A DNA stretch of 64,000 nucleotides from Symsagittifera roscoffensis (taxonomy: Eukaryota; Xenacoelomorpha; Acoela; Convolutidae). Position numbers and translations under genes: made by a program. The stretch spans positions 97,269,705 to 97,333,704 of the forward strand of contig NC_087062.1 in NCBI RefSeq assembly GCF_963678635.1, read 5' to 3'. The notes beneath the pieces were generated by a model that was given only the letters and a program-made list of their open reading frames with translations, had not been told where the DNA came from and ran no database searches. This document shows positions 12,027-24,221 of this stretch, piece after piece; positions within the stretch are counted from its first letter, which is position 1, and each line of letters opens with the position of its first letter.

Positions 12027-13037
12027 AAAATTAAAAAAATTAAAAAACTTAAAACACCCGAATACAAAGTTCCTATATGGTTGGATTAATAATAAGCAAA
12101 ACAAGTTAAATGGCGGAATTTTGGCGGAAAATGGGAGGAATTAAGCGGCAAACAAAAAAATTGTTCCATAAACTGCTTAATTCTAAAGTGAGCAAAATGA
12201 GGTGGTTGTCCCCTTCCCACGTACACACCTCCATATCTCGCAAGCATCAATTTAATGATGTAACGAGTGATTTTACAATGTTAACTATCTGGACGCCAAT
12301 ATTTTTGTCATGGCTTAATTGGTCTGCTATTTTCATAACAATTGGACACGTTAACAAACATTTTTTTTGTAAAATTTTGCAGGTGGGGTCGGGGAGGGAA
12401 AAAGAGTAATGATGCTAACAATCGATTTTATGAACATCAAATTTTCGACTGATAATTTTCTACTAATTGGGCGCCTAGCGATTGTTTGATTTAACAAGCT
12501 TCTCTTTTGTTTGTTTTTATACTGTTATAATGTCCGCCATAATTTTTATACTGTCATAATTTCCGATTAAGTTCAGTACTTCTAGAGCAAAAAGTTATTA
12601 CCAGCTATTCTTGTGATGTTTTCAATCGTGTTAAAGTCCGCAACCACCTGAAGTTTTTTTGCTACCGCCTGAAGCGAACTGATTGAATTCGTGATAAAGA
12701 TGAAAGCATGGTTTTTAGTAAAAGTTTTCAACCAATAAGAGCCGAGTATTTTACTTGCATTTAGTATTTTTGTCGAAACTGAATGGGGCAAAGGATGTTA
12801 TTTTGTATTTGTAGGTTTGTAGGGCGTGGGGGAGGGAGGGTTTGATTCAATTAACTTGATCCAACGTGTATTTTATCTATTATTTTGCCACCCCTTTAAA
12901 CACTTAATTCAACGTTAAGCATAAGTGAATTTTGTACCTAGTAACGAATCTCCCCCCTGCAAGGGGTGTAGTTGTGTAGCTTGCAAAATTGAGCGGGGGG
13001 AGGTGGGACATTTAAAAAGGTCCTTTTGTTGTTTCAG

Positions 13038-13259
13038 GATGCACCATATCAGGATGTTTCGCCACTTTCGGTGGCCTTGGATCCATTTGTTCTATGGCCA
13101 TTATAGCCTATGACCGCTACGTCATGGTCTGTTTCCCACTAGACGTGCGTCGCATTGCCACCAAGCGACGCTCCATTCGCATGATCGTGTTCGTCTGGCT
13201 GTATGCTTCTATGTTTGCAGTTCTACCACTGTTCGGCTACGGGGGCTTCGCTTTGAACG
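13038..13259 (+). CDS. opsin exon b: TM3, cytoplasmic loop 2, TM4, start of extracellular loop 2
   Basis: Acceptor gtttcag and donor gtaggaa; it enters and leaves in phase 1. It opens with GCTISGCFATFGGLGS: Cys110 (codon 13040-13042) for the disulfide, then Ser at position 113 (13049-13051) where vertebrate visual opsins have the Glu counterion. TM3 ends in AYDRY (Asp codon 13112-13114), the G-protein activation motif. Loop 2 is basic (DVRRIATKRRSIR). TM4 follows and the exon ends in GYGGFALN; the last Asn (codon 13256-13258) falls at position 181, the ancestral opsin counterion site, normally Glu. Two short open frames start inside this exon, but the true exon spans both. Confidence 0.95.
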
Positions 13260-13357
13260 GTAGGAAACTGCTACTCGACTAAAACTAACAGTGGTACTTT
13301 TTTTTCTTGAAAAACCACTTCACTCAAGTTAATTGAGTTTCGGAACATATAGGATAT

Positions 13358-13485
13358 AGGGCTTTGGAGCATCAAGTCGGAAAATACGAGCCGTTTTCAA
13401 TAAAAAAAATCATTCAAGAACTCAATAATTGAGCATTTTTGATCGAAGACGGCTCGTATGTTCCGACTTGATGCTCCAAAGCCCT
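13358..13485. repeat. foldback hairpin, 41 bp arms
   Basis: 13358-13398 (agggctttggagcatcaagt at its start) is the reverse complement of 13445-13485 with two mismatches; the loop is 46 bp. It lies about 100 bp after opsin exon b, in the intron. Confidence 0.9.
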
Positions 13486-13559
13486 GAAATCTTGAATGCT
13501 ATTTTTAAAACGAAAAAATGGTTTTGGTGAAAAATTGGGGAAAAAAATTCAAATCAAAT

Positions 13560-14096
13560 AAGGACAGCCGGTTACTGTGCAAGTAGCACAGAATTTTCCG
13601 ACCATCGTCTTAAAATACAACATTTTTTTTCAAGTTAGGATCGTTTTTTGCCGTGGTGTGATAAAAACGGTCATAACGAAAAACTCTGGTATTTTCGACA
13701 GTTTTAGTAAATACGCAAATTGGAAAACAATTTTTGTAGAAAAATGGCCAGGAAAAAAATCAACAAAAAATTTTCAAAAATTTTTCATTTTTTTGCAGTT
13801 TTTTTTTGAATTTTTGAAGTCTTTGATTCCAATAAAGCGCTATAGTACTGAAAAAAATTTTCTTGATTAAATATAAGTTGTTACGGCTTAATTTCAGCGA
13901 TTGCAAGCTTACTTATTCGCTCGAATTAGGACGAAAAATCAAAAGTTTCGAACCGGTTCTTCTCGTCACAGAAAATTTTTTTGAAAATTTAAAGATCGTT
14001 CGAATCACGACTGAAAGGGCTTATATCAATATGATATATCACTCAGCGCAGACAGATGATTGTTTGTGGTACCTGTTTTTGCGTGGAAAATAAAAA
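13560..14096 (+). mobile_element. family A repeat, copy 2
   Basis: Same landmarks in the same order as 11513-12026: aaggacagccggttactgtg, aagtagcacagaattttc, GCCGTGGTGTGATAA, ACCGGTTCTTCTCG and tgcgtggaaaataaaa. Confidence 0.65.
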
Positions 14097-14479
14097 GATA
14101 AAGCGAAAAAAGCTAGAACACAATTGAGTACAAAGTTCCACCCCATTTTCAATGGTCGGAACAATAATATTGAACGTGTTCTCAACCTAAAATGTCAATG
14201 CCTAATTGATGCAATTTGCACCAAGTTCTTTATGTGTTTAAGTTAGCTTGCCTCAATTTGATCTGGCTTTATAGAATGAGAGCAGAAAGTAAACAAACTA
14301 ACGAACAGCATGGATATAAGCTGAAAGTTTTCTCCAATTCTGTTTCAAATGCAGTTTTTCCCGAAAATTTGTCTGCAGCTTTGATCTCATTACGATATAT
14401 CAAATGCGAACTCACTTTGATTAGTTGTTCCGACTTCAAAAGAAAACAGAATATTTTTGCTTGGGCAGGTTTATTTTAG

Positions 14480-14740
14480 TCAGTCAATTTTCACTTTTTA
14501 TTTAAGCAATTTTGACGGAAATTTTGATATTATCTGTAAGATACTGTTACCCGGAGCTCAAATGAAAAAAAAACTTTTCAAAAATTACGGGGGTTGAAAA
14601 GTTGCTAATTTGGCTAACTTGGGATAATTAAAGCGCGATTATATTGAATTCCTTTAATACGCGTGAGCTGTGGATTAATACGTTCCAAATTAAATTGAAT
14701 CAAACCATTTGGTCTTATTATTAATACAGATGCCTAATAA
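14480..14740 (+). repeat. family B repeat, old partial copy
   Basis: Contains TTTTGACGGAA, GAGCTCAAATG, TACGGGGGTTGAAAAG, CTTGGGATAATTAAAGCGCG and a diverged second half, directly before an F element. Confidence 0.55.
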
Positions 14741-14747
14741 ATCTCTC

Positions 14748-15567
14748 CCCGGGTTGACCTACATAGACAAAAAATCGCTGATCAAACAATGTCATTAACT
14801 ATATCTAAGAAAGAAATGGAAAATAAGAACTAAAAAATGCTATTCATTCAAATCTGATACCTTTTTGCTATAATCGTGATCGTGTAATCGAAATTCAAAA
14901 TTTTTTTTCTCATGGCGTAAAATTTTTAATATTGTCATGAAATTTTTTTTTTGGCAAAGATGCTACCTATACTAATTCCATATAATAAAATTGTTTGACA
15001 TACAGTTTTTTTGATGACGACTACAAAATTCAACGAAGTGAAACAAACATTTTCCGAAATTTTTTTTTTGCAAAGTTTAAATTTTTGTGTGCATAACTTA
15101 ATCTCAGAATAAATTTTTTCAAAAAATGCTCAAAACTTTATTATGCATGGCATGTTTGTGTATGCCTTGATCAACGCCTGATTAGATTAAATATCAAACA
15201 TGGTCATTCTTAAAACTCGTTGCCAAAAATAAAAGTTTGATATTTTCATTATACTGTTTGTGTAAGACATTTATATTCAAGTCGCGTCTAAGGCATTGTA
15301 CATGCCAGACTGCCAAAGCATTGGTGACTCTTGTTTTGAATTATTCGGGGTCGTTTTCATTTGTGTCGTGTTGCGAACGCAACCAAAAAAATTTTGAGAA
15401 AAAATTGGCATATGGAAAAATGCTTTTCATAGAATGTTCATATATGAAAAATCATTTACTATAGAACTTTCATGCATTTTTCTGTACTTATGGAAGATCC
15501 TGAAAAGTGTTTGATTAGCATTTTCATAAATGAATGTTGTATGACTAATATTTTTGGTCAGCCCGGG
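14748..15567. mobile_element. family F element, copy 1
   Basis: Bounded by the inverted ends cccgggttgacc and ggtcagcccggg. The interior has repeated TATGGAAA...CATACA-type motifs and a TTGTGTAAGACAT block as in other F copies. No transposase frame. Non-autonomous DNA transposon, class uncertain. Confidence 0.7.
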
Positions 15568-15834
15568 TTGTCGTTCCCATCAGCATGAGAAGAAAAAAAG
15601 TTTCACAAACAAAAATTAGTACAAAAAGACCAGACTTTCGGCCTAAAAAGATTTTTTGGTTGAAAACTGAAGTAATGATTGTAAAAAAAATCATAAATAC
15701 ATTTTTTTTCAGTATTATCTTCAGTTTCTCCCCCACATGCTAAAATAGATAAAAATTCAAAAATAAAGCAAGTCATGAGCGTGTCTTAAGGTTAAGGCTG
15801 AAAATTTGCAATAAATCTATACGGAATTGTTTAA

Positions 15835-15905
15835 TCAGCCGCTAGCCAGCTTATAAGAACGCAATGTATCGCGCGCTAATTATCCCAAATTGGCTAAATT
15901 AAAAA
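15835..15905 (-). repeat. family B fragment, reversed
   Basis: Short stretch with gtatcgcgcgctaattatcc and CAAATTGGCTAAATT, the reverse of the B core. Confidence 0.45.
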
Positions 15906-16404
15906 CTTATAAACATCCAAATTTGTACAAAACTAATCTTAGGCAAATATTTTCTTCTTAGTAGCTCCTGACAACATAGTTTTTCAGGTGGTGTAAGAAA
16001 CTTCTGTCATAAAGTTTTGCTAAAAAATCGAAAATTGATTGAAAAAAAAACACCCAAAAGCATAAAGTCGGAAACTTGAAAAAAAAAATTAGCCTCTGGG
16101 GATTATACAACATTTTCTCATATTGATGTTATTATTAAAACGGACAAGGAGTGCGGGAAAAAATTGGTTTATTGATGCAGAATTATCTTCGAAATTCGGA
16201 AAATTTAAAAATAATTATCTTCTCGGGATTATGCAGAATTATCTCACATTAATGTTAGTCTCACAGCTAGACATCCAGTGAAAGCAAACATTGGTATGTT
16301 TTCTAAATTGAATCCATGTTATCTTGGAAAAAAAAGCAAATTTGTGGAAGAGTGCCGCCTTGTTTTTCACCCGATTTTGTTCCAAAATTTCGTCTATGTA
16401 TATA

Positions 16405-16904
16405 AACAAGACTGCACTGTCAAGGCTACGCCTTGAATGTTCCGACTGCATCCTGGAGTCTATGGAATAGTGTTTGTTTTAAATAACGGATCAAAATAAA
16501 ACAATTTCGAAATATTATATTTTGTGTTTTTTCAAAATCATCTCCTCACATGCTGTGTAAAGCTCATAGTGATATATTTTCCATTGAGCAAAGTTTTGAA
16601 TAGACAAAGTAGCAAGCCTTTTGTCCATTTGGAACGATTCTAAAGATGATTAAATCTCCGCTTACGCGTTATTAGTACGAAATAAATGGCGCCTAAATTA
16701 TTCCAAATTTGCCGACTTCAAACCCCTATAACTTTACAAAAAAAGATCATAAGTGAAATATTTTTTATTTTTGAGATCGGGGCAAAACTAATTTTTGGAC
16801 GATGAAAGAATCCCGTCAAAAATGGCCAGTTAAAAGTCGAAGTTTGTCTGGAGAAAAAACCACCCTGAGCAAATATTCTGTTAGTTTCTTCGAAAGTTGG
16901 AACA
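16405..16904 (-). mobile_element. family B element, reversed, old
   Basis: Opens aacaagactgcactgtcaag with the reversed hairpin and CCGACTGCAT, then has ttaaatctccgcttacgcgt, GTCAAAAATGGCCAGTTAAAAG and ends TTCGAAAGTTGGAACA. Confidence 0.65.
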
Positions 16905-18165
16905 AAAAACACGGTTTGTCGGATGGAAAATAAAAACAGCCCATGTTATTTTGCTAAATAACAAATACAGGTTCAAATAATAATTTTTGTTGTCAAGCAG
17001 AGGAGAAAAATATCACAATTACATTCAAGTTGGGCATTTCCAGCTCAAGAAGTTTTTGCGAAGTCACAATTAAAAATAAATTGATTCAAATCAACTTTTA
17101 ATTAGTCACTTTTTTGCTACTTCAAATAGACTGTTTTGATTCGTAGGATGAGTTTATAAAAAAAACGTTTGGTTTAAACATATAATTCAATTAAAACCAA
17201 GCTATCATCCTATAGTTTACCTGTTTACCAAGTTCAATCTAGCGTCCAGGGTTCTTTTTTAAATTCTAAGGGCGTTTTTACCAAATGTAAAAAAGCGTAT
17301 GACACAAGAGCTAAAAACAGCATGTTTTCGAAAAGTTCAGAAGAATTACTTCTTCAATGACTGCCATGGCCTGATAGTTATTCCCATTCATTTGCTGGCT
17401 ATTTGCAGCCATTTCAAAAATTGTTCTTCCTGAAATAAGCCAAGAACAACAATGTCAAAAAAATTGTTGTTAAGCAATGCCGAAAATGAGCATTCACCTG
17501 AAGTTTTTGAAATCGGACAATTTTTGAATAAATTGGAGTAAACTATTGGTTGATTTACGATGCCGAATTATAAAAAAGCTTCATCTGACTTTATCGTAAT
17601 ATTTTTAAGTTCAAGTGCAAGGAGTGTAATTCGGATATAATCCGAATTGGCAGATAAGAACAGTTCAGGAAATTTTGAGTGGGTAGTTTCACCTGCAAAA
17701 TTTTACAAGTAGAAATTTCGAATGAATGATCTGATTGTTTAAAAAGTTTGTTAAAAAATACTTATCTTATTACTCTTCATTTTTAACCTTGTAAAATCAC
17801 TCGATAACCACTCGAAACTTGTGGTGGCAAGAAGGAAAAGAGACCCCCGAGATTAAAAAAATTGAGAATAAGTAAAGTAAAAAACAAAACAAGAGTTTTT
17901 AAATACAATTCAATTTTTGTAGAAAACATTACAGCTATTTTTAATTACAATTTAATTTTTTTTTGTCACAAGAGTCTTATCATTCAGTGGGACTTAATAC
18001 GAAATGCCAGGTCAAAAATTTGAAGTAAAAACCTCTCATTTTGAGCTAAAGCAACAATATTTTTCAAGTAATTTACCAGTTAAGTCAAAGTCTATAATTT
18101 CGATTACGGAAACTTTTATAGGGATAAAAACCGAAGCTAGTTATGCAGTTTGGAATTTTTTTAGC

Positions 18166-19555
18166 ACAATTATTTTCCGACTTTCGAATGAAGTGCGGAA
18201 TATTTATGCTGGAGTATTTTTTATTCAGTCAATTTTCGAATTCTTAACTACCCGGATTGACCTCCATAAACCGGTATTGCTAATCATTCAATTCCATAAA
18301 CTAAGTCTATGAAAAAATACTAGTCATACAAACTTCAAACTTTTTGCAAAAATGGTGTCATCGAATTTTCAAAGGATTTTTTTCTTGTTTGGGCATAAAA
18401 TTCGGTGAATTGTACTAAATAAAAAAGAAAAACATTTTGTCGAGAAAATGCTAGTCATACAATTTCAATATATGGAAACTGTATGACTGGCAGTTTTTTT
18501 GATGGCGACAACAAAAATTGCTCCAAAATTTTTTTTGTTTTTTAACCACAAATCGAAGTACTATTTCGGCTGCTTGATTATTGATCAACTGCTTGCTGTT
18601 TGCAGCCATTTTAAAAATTGTTCTTCCTTGAAATATGCCGAAGTACAACAATGCCAAAAAAATGTTGTTAAACTGTGCCGAAACTGAGCAATTACTTAGT
18701 TTTTGAAATCGGACAATTTTTGAATAAACTGGAGCAAAGTATTTCTGCCTTGATCAATGTCTGATTTGTTACTTTCGTTATATCATTTGTGTAAGACAAC
18801 TCTAAGACAATTCAGGCCGTTTTCTAAGCATTGTAAATGCAAGATCGCCCCGCCTTTGGTGATTCCAGTGTTGAGTAAACCAAGGTTTTTATCACTTGCG
18901 TTCGCTTGCAAACACAACCCCAAAACTTTCAGAAATTAAATTTAGAAAAAAAGCTAGTTTTTTGGTTTATGAAAAACAAATACTTGTCATAGAATTTATG
19001 TATAAAAAAGCTTATCATAGAGATTTTCTGTACATATGGAATTGTATGGAACTGTATGCTAAGATCTTTTTAATTTATAAGTAGTTTTTCATATAAGAAG
19101 TTTTTGTCAACCTGGGTATGCATTTTTGACGGAATGTTTTTGCTACCATCTGATGAATGTTGTCGTCCTAAGCTCAAAATTAAAAGATCATTTGACCTGT
19201 GACCATTTTTCATAAGTTGTGGGGGTTTGGAAATTGCTAACTGGGCCAATTTGGGATAATTAACGCGCGATATTTTGCTTTCTTGTAACACGGGTGAGCG
19301 GCTGATTATTGCGTCCCATTGAATTGAGGCATGTGATTTGGTCGTTTCATTATGATAAAAGACGCTAAAAGCATACCTTTTTAGTTTAAAATTAGCGTGT
19401 GGGGTGATAAATTGAAGAAAAGAAAAGAGAAAAAAAGTTTTTCTTTTTTTTCGATTATTTCGTCAAGTTTTCCAACAAATGACTTTTAAATTGTTCTGAA
19501 AGTGCAGTAAGAACATTCAGGGCTTTGCTCTGATATACTAGAAGTCTTATTAGGT
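18166..19555 (+). mobile_element. family B element interrupted by a family F element
   Basis: The B sequence runs tccgactttcgaatgaagtg to ttcttaacta at 18250, is broken by F, and resumes at 19117 with tatgcatttttgacgg, following the uninterrupted consensus TTTTTAACTAGCCATTTTTGACGG split at one point. The rest of B continues to the AACATTCAGGGCTTTG block near 19520. Confidence 0.75.
18251..19116. mobile_element. family F element, copy 2, nested in B
   Basis: Ends cccggattgacc and gtcaacctggg form an inverted repeat. TA lies immediately outside on both sides (18249-18250 and 19117-19118), consistent with a TA target duplication as in Tc1/mariner-type elements. The interior resembles 14748-15567 and 32479-33418. 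Confidence 0.8.
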
Positions 19556-20519
19556 TTTTTTTGAAAGTAAGAATAGCAACTCTCCTATATCATAGTGAGA
19601 TTTGAACTTGATACAGCTCTCTTGTCAAATTTTTCCGTTGTAAGCATGCTCGGCATCATTATAATGACGACATTTCAAATTTAACCGACGACATTTCTAT
19701 GAAAAAAAACTTGTTTTGACGTATTACGAAGATGTTTCCACGATAATTAAAATTAAGGAAAAGTCATTTTTAACGGTTTCACACGATGGCAATCTTCTAT
19801 AGCAACTATGCTACCACATATGGTGCATCGAATGCTTGAACATTTAGGTCACCAGGAAACTCTAATGACTTTGAGAAAAGAAAAGAATTTACCTCATAAA
19901 TTTAGACCACCTAGGTAACTTTAATAGTCTACGGTTTGCATCGAATTTGGTGTCATGTTTCGACTTGCTTCGTTTTCCGGGACTGTAATTGATTTTAATT
20001 GAGTTTTAGACGTAATTCGGTACTTGAAGGCAAGAGGGCTTAAATTACAAGGAAACGTGACTATTTTAAGAGTTTGCTCCGATTCCTTATGCCTGGGGTC
20101 TTTATTTTATGGTAATTAGTCCCAGTTGTGTAGTTTGATTTTTATGCCCTCCAGCCGATGAAATGAAATGAAAAGCAGCGATTGATACGGCCCGCCACTA
20201 TCAAATCTTTTTATTTGCTAGTCAAACTGGTTTGAAAACAAATGACAAAAGAGATAATAAATTGCATTGAAAATGAAAACAAAAAAAACAAGATTTTTTG
20301 TTGTCCTTGCACCTTGAAGCTGTCATTATACACAGTAACTGAAACTTAATTTAGATCAAAATCTTGCACTTCGTGATCAATTTTGTTTCATGTTTTTGAT
20401 CACGCCATTTTTTTTTCTCAATGGAAGTTATCAATGAACGGTTTTGATTAAAACCGCATGACATCAAAAAGTAGGAATATTTTTGCTTAGTAGTCTGACA
20501 TCTTATGATCAAAAGGATA

Positions 20520-20990
20520 ACCGTTGACTAGACAAGTAGCTCAGAACATTACGGCACATGACACAAAGCTCCGGTACATAACACAAAATAAGTTAAAAAT
20601 TGAAACGAAAAATGTTAAAATTTGAACTGTTTTATTTTCAAATTTGTGCCGTTTTCATGATTAATGAATTGAATTAAAACTAATTCGTCGTGAGACAGTT
20701 AGCCTCTATTTCAAATTGTATTTTTTTGCGATTTATTCCTAGAATCTGAATAATATCAGTTTATTTTATTCCAACAATTGAAAGGAGGAAGGAAGTTTTG
20801 TTTCCACGTAATTTTCAGTTTTTTTGCGCAAAATTAAGTACCACAAAAACTGATCGGAATGGGTTGGTTGATCTATCATTTTGAAGCTTCGTCAGCCGTG
20901 ATTCGCACTACAATAGAAAGTTTTGAACGTTTTCACAGTGTCGGGAAAAAAGGTTTGAAACTTTTGTTTCGTCTTTCGAAAAAAGTATGG
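20520..20990 (-). repeat. family A related repeat, reversed and rearranged
   Basis: Has acaagtagctcagaacatt at one end and GTACCACAAAAACTGATC, GTCAGCCGTGATTCG and CAGTGTCGGGAAAAAAGG further on, all matching A blocks, some inverted. Confidence 0.45.
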
Positions 20991-21479
20991 AATAATTACG
21001 CTTGGGGTGATTTTATATTTTGATGTTTTTCGACTTTTTAGCAACCCGTTTCTGATAAAATATATTTTTTACCATCTGAAAAAATATTGCTGTCCCGGGC
21101 TCAAAAATAAGAAAATCACCAGTGATTTCTTTTTATTACGGAATAAATCGTTCCAAAGTGACATCATCAGGAAAAACATTTAAAAAGTAGCTTTTTTGTA
21201 TATTATTTTGTTTTTTTTTGGAATTTTTCAGGACTCCGCCTTGCAATACAAACCATTCTTTTAAAGAAAAGAAACAAAAAATTTGTGTTTTTTTCTGCTG
21301 ACGTTTTAGCTGAAACCTTTTTTTTGTAAAGTTAAGACAATTTGAAAACAGTTTCATAAATTCAATATTTCTTTTATCTAGCTTCAACATTTCGTTAATC
21401 CGCTCCAAAACAATTCGGAATGAACTGCGGCAGGCTCAATTAGGCAAGTGACGTGTTTTAAGACGCAAATTTATCGGTT

Positions 21480-21745
21480 CTACTTTCGGAGTGTTTGTTT
21501 TTCTCCAGACAGTATTCGAATTTTTAACTGGTAATTTATAGTGTTTTTTTTTCTACATCAACCAAAAGTATTTTTGCCTTGAGCTCAAACTTCAAAATTA
21601 TCTTACCTGTGTCTATTTTTCATAAGTTATTTCTGTTTAATTAAGGCGAGTTTGGCCAATTTGGGATAGTTACGCGCGATATTTTCCATGCTGCTTACGC
21701 ATAAGTGGAGATTTAATTCGTCTTTGAAATTGCTTCAAACTGAAT
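21480..21745 (+). repeat. family B repeat, old partial copy
   Basis: Shows CTCCAGACAGTATTCGAA, CCTTGAGCTCAAAC, GGCCAATTTGGGATAGTTAC, GCGCGATATTTT and GTGGAGATTTAATTCGTC in B order. A further fragment of the B start lies at 20975-21110. Confidence 0.55.
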
Positions 21746-21845
21746 TTTGGCAAGCTTTCTGGTCTTTTTAATAATTTATTATATGCTAATTGTATCACCT
21801 TGTACTTAACATAACAAGTGGGTGGATAGTTTTACAAAAAGTTTT

Positions 21846-22163
21846 AAAAATTACTTGAGACAATTAAAATTTTTATTATTCAAAATGATCTCAAGTAATT
21901 TTTAAGACTTTTTCAAAACGTTAGTTTTACTTTAGTAAAATTAGTTCTCAAAGTATGTTTCAGCGCATTCTAAAACTTTGAAACAAAATGACAAAAGATT
22001 TCTTCAAAGTTTTGAATCATAAAATTATTTTGAATTATAAAAATTATACTTGTAGTCTCAAGTAATTTTTAAGACTTTTTCGAAATGTAAGTTTTACTTC
22101 AGTAAATTAGTTCTCAAAAGATGTTTCAGCGCATTCTAAAACTTTGAAACAAAATAACAAAAG
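21846..22163 (+). repeat. tandem duplication, period 167 bp, with small hairpin
   Basis: ctcaagtaatttttaagact begins two copies at 21890 and 22057; both continue through TTTTACTT...AGTAAA and GATGTTTCAGCGCATTCTAA-like sequence. The first is preceded by its inverse, taaaaattacttgaga, so 21845-21905 can form a hairpin. Confidence 0.8.
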
Positions 22164-22816
22164 TTTTCTGCAAAAATTTTTGGTACATTTTTTGATTTTC
22201 TTCTACCCAAGTTCTATTTTTTGTTCAGATCATCTAATCACGCCACGAATAAAAAGCGGCACACAGAAATACATAAGGTTTTTTCTTTATTTTTTTAAGA
22301 ATTGTTCCTTATAAAGGGTCTTTACATTGCGTCTGGGCGAAGAAACTTCAAAAACAGAACTTTTTTTAAAAGTTCATTCATGTTTTGCAGAAAACTATCA
22401 ACACTTTAAAAGGTTCGGTAATTCATGGCTTCGTGTTATATGAGCAGTATTGTTTTTATTTATCCGGGAAGATTTGTCTGAAAAGGTTCTTTCTGCAAAA
22501 CACCTGACATGTCTGCCTCAAACATGCCAAAACCCCGTCGTTCAGCTCAGGTTTGGCAGATTGGATTAATTAACGCCTCAACAAGTTTGAGTCAAACAGA
22601 AGCCCGGCTTTTCCAATTTGATTTTGTAGCCCTTCACCTTTTCAGTTCATATAAGGGAATTATTTCTTCATGCAACATGCTTGCCCGAGTTGCCCGACTT
22701 TGTATTTAAATTATTTTGAGCAACGCTTTATCAGCAAAAAATTGGCCTCGATATAATTCGAATTGAGCCAAGCTGTTTGGTTCTGCTAATGCGGACTACT
22801 TTGAATGATTTAAATG

Positions 22817-22818
<2 letters not shown>

Positions 22819-22872
<54 letters not shown>
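22819..22872. repeat. TA microsatellite
   Basis: About 27 uninterrupted AT/TA units. Confidence 0.97.
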
Positions 22873-22874
<2 letters not shown>

Positions 22875-23235
22875 CTATTTTTTTTGTTTTGAAACAAGTT
22901 TTGACTTTGACAGAAAAGGAAATATTGAGAAAAAATGAAAAGCAGTTGGATTTTTCAATACCTCGAAACGATATGGAAAACTGGAACAGACAGAACAAAA
23001 TAAAAAGAACAAATAGCCGATTTCAGATTGCTTTTTCATGCTAATGCTAATTTTCAGATAAAAGTAATGTCTCAAGGTCGGCTCAAAATTCCAATTTGCA
23101 TGCAAAAATAGTTCAAAAGTGAAATATTGCTATTTTTAATTAATTCTGTTTGTTTCAACTTTCTGCAACGAAATAAAGCCATGCTTAGAACCAATAGAAA
23201 AAAAAGCTAAGAATTTAAAACGGTTCTCAAATTGG

Positions 23236-23361
23236 AAAGTATAATAAAAACTGTCGAAAGTATAATAAAAACTGTCGAAAGTATAATAAAAAATGTCGAA
23301 AGTATAATAAAAAATGTCGAAAGTATAATAAAAAATGTCGAAAATATAATAAAAACTGCAG
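23236..23361. repeat. 21 bp minisatellite, six units
   Basis: Unit aaagtataataaaaactgt plus cg; six consecutive 21 bp units with one or two changes each. Because 21 is a multiple of three it keeps several frames open on the minus strand, which explains the FYYTFDI-type shadow proteins. Confidence 0.95.
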
Positions 23362-23499
23362 AGAATTTGAGAATTTGATTGCAAAGAACTTGATTAATTT
23401 TTGGTTGCAAAGAAACCAATTTTTCATTTCGACACGTTGGTACAAATGGGACTTTTTCAAGAGTTTTTTTCTGAGTGATTAAAAAACTTTTGAAGTATT

Positions 23500-23815
23500 C
23501 TGGGCTTCATTAGTAGAGAATTTAGGATATGGCGGAAGGGGGGGTTGCACAACTTTCTCAAGGAATCGACCCCTCCCCCTGCCACCGCACCATCGTTGGT
23601 ACTTCTCTACGATGTATCCATTTTCAGCTGACTGACCCAAAAACTTTTCTAAAAGGACCTTTGGCGCCAAAAAATAGAGGTTTTGAGGGAGAGCGCGTGC
23701 CGAAAAATTGCGCTTTTTTGATCAAAACCTCAACGTCGTTTTTGGCCAGTTTTTTCCGAATTTCGCCGAATGAGGTTTGGAAAATACTCCTTGAGAAATC
23801 ATTCATCCGCGCCTA
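23500..23815 (-). repeat. family D repeat, reversed
   Basis: Reverse-strand D landmarks: a GGTCAGC...AAATGGAT block (seen here as ATCCATTTTCAGCTGACTGACC), GGCGCCAAA, CGCGCTTTT-like block and AAAACTCC TTGAG with ATCCGCGCC near the end. Confidence 0.5.
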
Positions 23816-24059
23816 GGTTGGCTTGTGAATAGGACATTTAAACTCATGCAAAGACAGAGAAAACAAATATCATAACTTTTTCAGCAAATGATAAATTTTT
23901 AATTTTCCAAAACCGTGACTGAAATATCCAAAAAGCCGAAGAGCCAACAACCCAAAGTTTAGATAACCATCTCGGGCCAAGGTCCGCGAGTTATTTTGCG
24001 GCCTGGTTGAGCCGCTGAATCTTTCCACGACTAAAAAATCATAATCCCGCAAGAGGATT

Positions 24060-24221
24060 GAGTCGCGCAAAGTCGCAACATGGGTCGCTGAATGCCATAA
24101 CATGGGTCTCACAAAATTGCAGCATGGGTCGCTCAAAGTCGCAGCATGATTCGCTCAAAATCGCAACATGGATGGCGCAAAGTTGCAACAAGGTTTGCAC
24201 AAAGTCGCAACATGAGTCGCG
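24060..24221. repeat. 22 bp minisatellite, about seven units
   Basis: Unit aaagtcgcaacatgggtcgc plus gc, seven 22 bp units in register with scattered changes. The same unit recurs near 24.9, 56.1, 61.4 and 62.6 kb. Confidence 0.92.

Larger units (their letters stand above)
9152..13037 (+). other. opsin intron between exons a and b
   Basis: A 3.9 kb phase 1 intron with donor gtattc and acceptor gtttcag. It carries two D-family repeats (9256-9935) and one A-family copy (11513-12026). The rest, about 9940-11510 and 12030-13037, is AT-rich with poly(A)/poly(T) runs and no recognisable gene. A GC-rich patch at 12945-13010 just before the acceptor is not coding in any sensible frame. Confidence 0.85.

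Noticed and set aside
12110-12409. 99-codon plus-strand frame starting MAEFWRKMGG
   Set aside because: Longest open frame in its area, but no domain, splice context or compositional shift.
13094-13282. ORF starting at an internal Met of exon b
   Set aside because: Right frame, but the start is an internal TM3 Met and the end runs into the intron; exon borders replace it.
22814-23044. Frames starting with alternating Tyr-Ile
   Set aside because: Translation of the TA microsatellite.
23136-23460. Minus-strand frames with repeated FYYTFDI
   Set aside because: Three overlapping frames all arise from the 21 bp minisatellite (multiple of three).
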